DNA of 52,310 nucleotides from assembly GCA_000310025.1 (NCBI GenBank), contig FN649755.1:2882432-2934741 (forward strand), written 5' to 3'. The translations under genes and the position numbers were made by a program. Source of the DNA: Ectocarpus siliculosus (taxonomy: Eukaryota; Sar; Phaeophyceae; Ectocarpales; Ectocarpaceae). Under the pieces are notes generated by a model. It made no database searches. It was not told the DNA's origin and was given only the letters and a program-made list of their open reading frames with translations. Shown piece by piece: positions 33,103 to 42,100 of the stretch (its first letter is position 1; every line of letters begins with the position of its first letter).

Positions 33103-36100
33103 ATCTTCACATTAAAAACCGTTCCCGTCTCCGCTCAGCACCTTCCATTCTCCGTACTGGTCCAACTGACACGAACGCGTTACGTGGTCACAATCCAAAT
33201 TCCCCAATACAGCAAAGAGAAAGTATGGATGTAAGAGAGAAAAAGGCAGCGTCTCAAGAGAGATTGTTCAGGAGAGAGTATGGATTTGTGACAGTACCGG
33301 CCACGTCTCAATAGAGATTAGCACTCTCTTAATGTTCTGGCCCCGCTTGCCGCAAAACGAGGCCGACCTCGACGGTACCTGGGCTGTGAGGATATTGAGG
33401 GAATCAATAGAATGAATATATATATATATATATCTCCTACGAAGAAGTTTGTCATAAAATGTGATGGAAAACGAAACACTTCCCGCCATGATCCTCGCAG
33501 TCATCAATCTTCCTCCGCATCCTGTCCGTGTACCTCCCCTCCCCCTCCCCTGCCCAATCGCGTCGCCCTGTGCTTTTCTCCCTCTTCCGTTCAAAGGCGG
33601 GGTGGAGCTGGGCGATTTCAAAGAGGCCGTCCATCGCTACGGGATGGGAGTAACTGACGCACAGGTGCCCGATAGATAACATCGACGCAAGACACAATGC
33701 TGGTACACCACAGAAAAAGGCCACCCGTTCTTTAAAGTACAGTTCCCCGGCCGAAGGAACTCATTGAAGTCTTTTCGATGAGCTTTTGAGGGACACCTGC
33801 TAGAGTAGAGACTGGACTCTTTTCGAGTCAGTTCTAAGCCATTTCACTGTGCCGGGAAATCGTACAGATTGTTTTTCCTTTTCTTGTGAGTCATCCGCCT
33901 GAAGGGGGAGGAAGGACAATTGTGTTTGGGTGCGGTAGCTCGTCAGAGGCCGAAAGAGAAACAAGGTTGACTCAAGACCTTGGTTGCTTAGAGAGTGAGA
34001 GACACGCGGTAGGCAACACCATCGCCATGTAGCATGTCCACCATCCGCGTATGGAGGCCCAGTAGACAGTATACTCTGCCGAGCACTCCAAACAGACAGT
34101 TTTTCTTTTTGGTCTTTCCTTGGCGCTCAGCACGGCCAAGTTCTCTTGTCTGGGAGTTACCATGAAGAAGTACGACCACCCCGTTTCTCAAACACGGGCT
34201 CGAGGGTGGAGGACAGGTTCAGTCCGTCAAGCCTGGCAAAGGCGGCACACCCGATCAGAGAAGCGGTAGTTCATTTTCAACGACAACGTACGTCCATCCA
34301 TCTGAGCAAGCCTTTTGCCGAATGTCAGCTGTCGTCGGTCATCAGCCTTCTGGCAAGAGCAGGCCGATCGAGGTCCCAGCCGACCCTCATTCGCAGCTGT
34401 CATCCGTTTTCAAGGAAGTAAGCAAAAGGTGCCGGAACGCCTGTCGCAGGATGCAGCGCACCCTCCACGCGACTGGCCGAATGCCTCACGGCGCTTCGCG
34501 CTCGGGGATGTGATAGCCTGATCCGGTGAAAACCCGGCGTGGTCCGTCCCCGGCTTTGTAGGGATGCGAGGTCGATTGTCTAGCGACTGCGGTATGCGTG
34601 TACACGAGTATACGCCCCCCCCTCCCCGCCCCCCGTTGCTCGCGGAACCCCCGCCACAGGTAGAAAAGCTGTTCCGGCGCTATGATAAGGATGGCAGTGG
34701 GGACATCGACTTCCACGAGTTCCTCAAGCTCATCATGTACGCCGAAGACCTCGCTCCCCAGGTGCGTTGTGGCGATCGGCTCACCGATACCGCACCTGCT
34801 TCGCTTGCGATGAAAGTGTTAGATGCACAGCATTTCCACGCCACTACAGGTTAGTCCGACTGACTTGTTAACGAGTGGATATGGTGTGTGCATCAAACAT
34901 TAGACGTCAGCGCTGACTTGTAGCATTGTACCTGGTAGTGGATATGCTGTACAGTGGATGTGCTGAGCTTCGTGAATTGGATATGGTGTGCATCAAACGG
35001 AACGTCAGAGGTGACTTGTGCATTGTAGTGGACATGGTGTACTGCACATGTAACAGCAAAGCAGTCCTTTACCCTCGTGGAACAGCAGGTTCTTGACACC
35101 TCTCTATCTATCCTTGCTTGTGCTCGCGTCACCTATGTCGTTGAGGGGAAACGGGCTGTACCGCAATTGTGCTCGACCGTGCGCGTGCTTAGTTTTTGTC
35201 GGGTTCATCCGACAACGATCCGACAACGATCCTAACCCTCTCTCCCTCTGCACTCCAACAGAATATGCCCCACCCATGGGCTTTCCCCAATCACGGACGT
35301 TCGCACGTAGCAGCCTTCACATTATCACTGACGCATCACTGCCCAATCAGGATAAGTTCATACAGAGCAGCCTTTGGGGCATCACTGCTCAGCCAACATG
35401 GGTTCGCGCGAAACAGACTTTCGAGTAGCACTGCCCAATCAGGATAGGTTCGTACATAACAGCCGTCGGATTGTGACTGCCCAATCACACAGGTTTGGAA
35501 CGCAAGGATTTCGGGAGTATCACCTCCCAATCATGTTAGGTTCGTACGTATCAGCTTTTGGAGTATCGCTGCCCAATCACGATGTGTTCGCACGTAGCAG
35601 CCTTTGGGGTATCACTCAGTCCCCCCCCCCCGGGTACCCGCGGCCCCGCCGGTCAAAGATCCTTGTCGTGTGTGCCCTAAAGCCTAGTGTAGCTCTCAAT
35701 CCCGACCTCCAATTTGTTTTTTTTTCAGTGCCTGACTGCGCCCACTGCAAAGACTTTCAACTCACCCCGTTCGACTGCTTTGGTTCTACAGTGGGGGTTC
35801 CTGTTTATTGCCGGAATTGTGCCCAGGAAATTCGCCGGCGCTATACCGAACCGGCGCTGTTCAAACTACTGGCAATGTCTCGGAAATTCCGTGCGTGCCT
35901 GCCGAAAACACCGGTACTATTCCGGGGTTGGCACCTATTCAACCGGCACAAAACAGGGACTCCACTGTATCTCAAACGGGTAGCCTTTCTGTGACTGGAT
36001 GCCAATTTTCTCCCAAAGGCGAAGGCTGTACATGACCGAGTGGCTTTCGACCGTTCCTACTTTCCTAAACGATCTCGCCTCCTCGCCCGGCCCTCTCGAC

Positions 36101-39100
36101 GACGCGTGGACAAGGGTCTAACAACTGAGGCACGAAAAACAGGAGTACGCGACCTCCCTCCTCCCCCCTCCTGTTTCCTCCGAAGCCAATAAAAGCTTGG
36201 GTTCGCCCTATTTCCTCCGGCATCAACATATTTTTTTTCTTCTTTTCCCGGCAGGAGCCCCTCGAGACGCCGGTCGGCCTTGGTACCCCCCCCTGCCCCG
36301 ACGCCGCATGCGATAGACCCCGAGGAGGCGTGCGACCCCTTACCCCGGGATGGATTTCAGACGAAAACGCCGCCACTGCAGACGGCACCAGCAACGACAA
36401 CACCGACAAGAGAGAACGTAACGGTGGCGACGGCGGCGGCGGCGGCGGCAACAACTTCGGTAACCTTCCAGGGAAGGAAGGCGGCGGAGGCGGCAGAAGC
36501 GCGGGAGAAGGTTGCGGGGCTGGACCCCACGTCGCCAGCAAGCGCCAGGGCCGGAGCCGCCCGGTGTGCGAGCAACCGGTTCTGGGATCGTCGCCCGTGA
36601 CCAACGGCGCCAAGGCCGAGGAAAAGGCGAGAGAGAACCGTCAGAAATAATTAACGTGACGCAAACCTTTTTGTCGTACGCGCGAACGACGACGCATATC
36701 CAATCCTTAGTTGGTTTTGATTTTTAACCCGTAAGACACAGACGGAAACGGGACACAGTCAGTTGTCGGGATTTTCAAGAGTCTCACCGCTGTGTGTATG
36801 TGTTGGTTTGCACCGGCCGCGCTAACCGACTGACCAATGAAAAGACGTCAATGATAGCCAGAAAGGTTTAAATATTCCCCCCCCGAAGTTTAAATATCTC
36901 CCCCGGAAGGGGGGCCAGGATTCCAAGAGTAAGCATAGCCCAACATACCATGACGAGAATACCCGTAGGTGACGCAAGATACCACACCCCTCGGACGATT
37001 TTCAAAGTACGATTGCTTCACGACGAATTCAGACAAGAAGTTTCGGAAAAGCTCTCGATGATACGGTATCCCAAACCGCCATTTCGGCACCATCATGTGA
37101 AGCAATCGAGCTTTGAAAATTGATCCTGGGGGGGGCAGTTGGTACCTTAAGGCCACCTGCGGTATGTGCTTGGTGGCGAGACCATGTCTTTTTAACGGTC
37201 TCGCGTCTCGTGTCGAGTGGGTTCGACAGGGAATTACCCCCCCCCGCGCGCGCCGTGAGGGAAGGGGGTGATATGATCGCAAAGACTTACGGGTTTCAAC
37301 ATAGCTATGACTGAAACGTTTGAAGAATGTGTTTTTCCCCGATTGCTTTCTCGCTCGCGTGGTTGCTTTCCCACTATAGTAGGGGCTACTGTTCGTGTTT
37401 TTAAGGTGGGTTGTCGTAGGGAAAACCGGATTTTTAGAGAGTGTGGTTGGGTTGTCCCGACCACGAGAAATACCTATTCCACATTTCACGGAATGGTTCG
37501 AGAGAAAAGCGGATTTAAGAGAGTGTTGTTGGCTGGTCCCGACCCTCTCTTAAAACCGTAGCGACTACATACGACCCTTGAGAAACGACTGTTGCTGTGC
37601 AGATGAACATGTTTGTGCTCTCTCGGTAGCGTGGCCGCTTTCCCAACCAACAACATATCCTTTTTAAAGCACGACAACTGCTGATGCTGCTGTTGTGCAG
37701 ATGAAGGCCTGTGTGCGCAGCCGATGGCGACACATGCTATCCGCATTCCGCCGCCTGGATCCGCTCCGAACCGGTGCGGTGACGTCGGATGAGTTCCGAC
37801 AGGTAAGTCTCGATTCGGAATATCTAATCATCACGTTTGCCGTTCTTATTTTGACTTTTCTGCTTTAAACGTGCTGCCGTGGAGTCGTGTCAAAAGCGTC
37901 CTGGTGTTGTACTCAGCGAATGGTCTTGTGCACTAAATTATTCGGTTGATACGTTCGAAAGGTGTCGATTAAGGCTAGGTTCAGCTGTTCAGACAACACG
38001 CGGGAAAAGTGATCGGCGGCGTTGTCGGCAACCTTGCTTCGATGCAGGAGTGTCGAAAGTCGGAAAATGCCAGGTGTTGGGTGTCAGTTTCTTCTTTGAA
38101 CCATTTTGCGGTGCGTTATGTTCGGTATTCGTGGTTATTGTTGTTGCTATTTCTGCTCATGTAGTGGCCATGCCAGCAGTTCTATCCCGTTCACGTGCTG
38201 CTGATCCTTGGGGGTTCGTTCAAGCTCTCGTTCGAATACGTAGCCGACTACCGCTGATGAACTTCCCCGCTCATACCCTCTTGCCCACTTCGTTCCGTAC
38301 CCTATCTCTCCGCCTGCTCTCTTTTCGCGTCTCCTCATGTTCCCCCACACTTGACTATCTCACCAAGGTGCTGACCGCTAACAAAGCGATGCAGTCTCTC
38401 CAGAAGGGAGACCTCGCCGCCCTCGCCGCTAAGCACGCGATCGCAAGGTAGCAGGCGTTTCGCATTCGATCTTGTTATTCTTGCTCAATCCGGCCACCAA
38501 AGTTTATTTTGGGTCGGCTGCAGGCCATCTGAAGCCAACACCAGCGCCGGCTGCGGCAAGGTCCCACGCTGTTATCTGAATTCATTTAAAGCTCTGTTGG
38601 CGAAACGTTTAATCAGCGGTGTCCAGTTGGGAGCAAGACCACACGCTGTTCTCTGACTTGTTCAAGAGCTCTATTTAGCGAAACGTGTCAATCAGCGGTA
38701 CCTAGTTGTGGCAGGATGGCGCGCTGACTTGTTCGGAAAGCTCTATTGGCGAAACATTTCGATCTGCGATACCGAATCGGGACAGGATCCCACACTATTT
38801 TCCAACTGGTTCGAAAGCTTTGTTGGCGAAACGATGCCGTCAGCGGTACCTAGAAGCGCTGGTTTCCCGGCCTCTACGTTCAACGCCCCGGAGCGATGAT
38901 GAGAAGAGCTCGCAACGGGAACGGCTGCACCGGTCGCACGTATTATCCCTTAATGCCCCCTCGCCCCCCCCCATCAATCGGTTAGCCGGGTGCCCAATCA
39001 CCCATGGCATATCTGGTTTCGCACAGCACACGCAAGGATGACGACCAGCTTCTGGTTCATCCTTGTGGGACGTATCCTAGGCCGGCGAAAACGTGGAATA

Positions 39101-42100
39101 CATATCGCTCCGTCCCGGCATTTTCAGGGATGCGAGGTCAATGGCCTAACGACTACGGCATGGGTTTACATGAGTACGTACAACCGTTTCCGGACGATTG
39201 ACCATTTCGTTGTCAGGGGTCGCGTGGACTACCCACGGTTCATGAGGCACCTCCTGCTAGGCAACGGACCGGCAGGGGATCGACCGGCGGGAGGAGTTGG
39301 ACGAGATAATGATGAAGACGGGGGGGGGCGCGGCAGCTCGCCCAGACATCGGTCAGCAACGTGAGTAAAGGCTGTACACGGTCGGGCGCCCTCTGATGTG
39401 CGGGTATGTATTATGTGCCAAGCCCTTTCACCCGCGCTGTGTAGCAGGCACCCGGATGATTTGAGAGTATCAACCATCTTGGTTATTCCATTTGTGCCTG
39501 TGCGAGCCAAGTTCACCAGCACAATATACTATATTACCCCACAGAGGGGGCCTAACTGTACACTTCCTTGTGGTCTGTTCGAGCATCAGGGGGGGGTTGT
39601 CGGGTGTGACGTCACACCCAATCTCTCAGCGCCTGAGGCCAGTCGGGGCTATCCGCTTTCGCAGGAAAAGAACCGATTCCGACCACGCGATGTCTCTCCG
39701 AAGAGTAGGAGGAGGAGGAGCAAGCACGTGTGGGAAAAAAACAGTTTAAGTGTAAATGGGATTTGTGATATTTCTGTGTTTTTTTCTATTGTCTATGGAT
39801 ACGAAGCCCAGTAAGGGAACAAGAGTGACGCGGAACTGACAACCTCGATTCCTACCGCTTCATGTTCCAACATTGGTTGATGGATGGGTGATCGAAACAA
39901 CGATGAAAACATGGCGCTTCGAAGGAGACAAGGACGGCATTGGATCATTTCCGAGGTCTGGGGGTGGTCTAGACTGCGGGCCTGCCCCACTTTATGCACA
40001 CGAGCCAACCAGCCTGTAGCTGTCGTCCCAAACAGCAGCTTTGAGGCACACCTGCGAGCGAAATTGGTATACCGTAGGTTGCATAAGGTATCACACCCCC
40101 TGGACCGATTTTCAAAGCTCGATTACTCCACGACTAAGAGGATGTCGAAATTGAAGCATACGTCTTCGGAAAGCTCTCCACGAGACAGTTCCAACGCCGC
40201 CATTTTCGCTACCGTCGCACCATTTCCTGCCGAGATATCGAGCTTCGAAATTCGGTCCAGGGGGTGTGATATTTCATGCAACCTACGGTACGTAGCCCCC
40301 CCGCCGTTAGGTACGGCTTGAGGAACTGCTGTAGCGAGAGAACAGGAGACTCGTTGGTTCTGTGCGTGGCTGGGCCACCATTGTTCGGCAGCGACATCTT
40401 AGTGCTACCCACCATTGTGGCTCAAACCTAACCATCCCCCTCTGCCCCCTCAAAATTCACCCCTCAATTCAGGTCGGCGAAGGCAACGAGACCCGGCCTG
40501 AAAGTCAGCATGTCAACAGGAGCGTTGCCGGCGCCGGGTGCGATTTCTTCTCCTTCGCCCCGCCGAGACCGCTTGCATCAGCTACGCCCGCTGGACAGGC
40601 AGGCTGCCCGCCACGGAAGCGGAGGCGGCGGTAGCGGCGGCGGCAATGAGCTTCGCGATCGCGCGATCGCCATCTGTCGGGAGCTCCAGGTACGCGTGCA
40701 GAACGCGCCAGCCACCACTTGAGAACCTCTTCCCTTTTTTTGGCCGAGGCTCGGTTCATAATATTTATTCTATGGGGTAGGTATCCCCAGGGCGACAATC
40801 CAGGTTTAATTATACAATACAGAATAGGTTTTAGGTAAAATATAGGCTTTAGTTTGCACTATAGGTTTTAGTGTACAATATAGGTTTTAGTGTAGGACTG
40901 AACACCTATTCTTACGGCCACGTTCTTAGGAATTTAGATTTCTCGAGGGTCAAGTTCTTGACTGCCAAGTGTTTTAAGCGGTGGCGAGTTCGGTGATATT
41001 CTTCATTTTTCTCATCACTTTTCGTCGGCGCTCACAGCATGTCTGCCGGCTACGAGCTCGAATCCGTGGTGGTCACGCTGAAGGGTTCTCCTCTCCCTGA
41101 GGATCCCTCCCTGCCGCGCCTGCATTCGTTTTCTTTAACCCAGAGGATTGCGGCACTGTCTTCCCCGAAAGGGTACACAGCAGTTATGCAAGAGATGAAA
41201 TACGTGTGTATCACCTTCGGGTCGGGCGTTTTATCTCTTGTCTCGTTACCACCTTTGAGCAAGTTGTTATTCGCAGTTTGCGTAAGGTTCTCCGCTGAGC
41301 TGGGTTTCTTATCCCTATTCGCTTGTTGTGTGAACCCTTGAGCCTTTGTTCGTTCGGCACTGTCTTTAACTGCGGGCCCGCTCTATATGGCAAGGAAGAC
41401 ACTGAGCCGTCGGACCGTCTCGTATTTTGCCTCAGCCAGTCGGCACAAGGACAGTCGATTCGCATCTTGACGCACGCCGCACGAAACATAAGCCCCAGAT
41501 TTCTCAGCGTTGATAGGAAACACTCGAGAGTATTGGTGTTCCCTTTATTTCCCTTGAGTTCAACTTTTTTTAGTGCATCGCACAGCTCGGTACATTCCCT
41601 CATGCCTTGCGGCACCTGCGCAAAACAAATGTCGATGTGAAAATAATCTTGATACCTCCCCTTCCGCGCACTCTAGCTGGTGCAGCGGCGTCGATGGTTA
41701 GCACGCGTCAGAGTTGAGGACAACAAGTGTGTGCTCTGTTCTTCTCACAGCCCCCCCTGGATGCCCAATCACCCAATGGCAGATCAAGTTGAAGTTTGGC
41801 ACAGCGAGCGCTAGGATGATCTCCAACCAGCTTCTGTTCCATCCTTGTGAAATGTAGCCCGGGCCGGCGAAAACCTGGCATTCTTTCGTTCCATCCCGGC
41901 ATTCTAGGATCAATGGTCTAGCGACGACTACGGCATGCGCTTACATGAGGACCCCCCCCTCCCCCTCCCCCCCGGAGGTGCACTCTAGCCGCTGCTTTCA
42001 GTGGTCAGAACATGTCAGCGCGGAGGACAACAAACGCTGGCCCTACCTCTCAGCCCCCCCCCTCCTCTCGAAGACGTGGTCAATGGTTTAACGGCATGTA

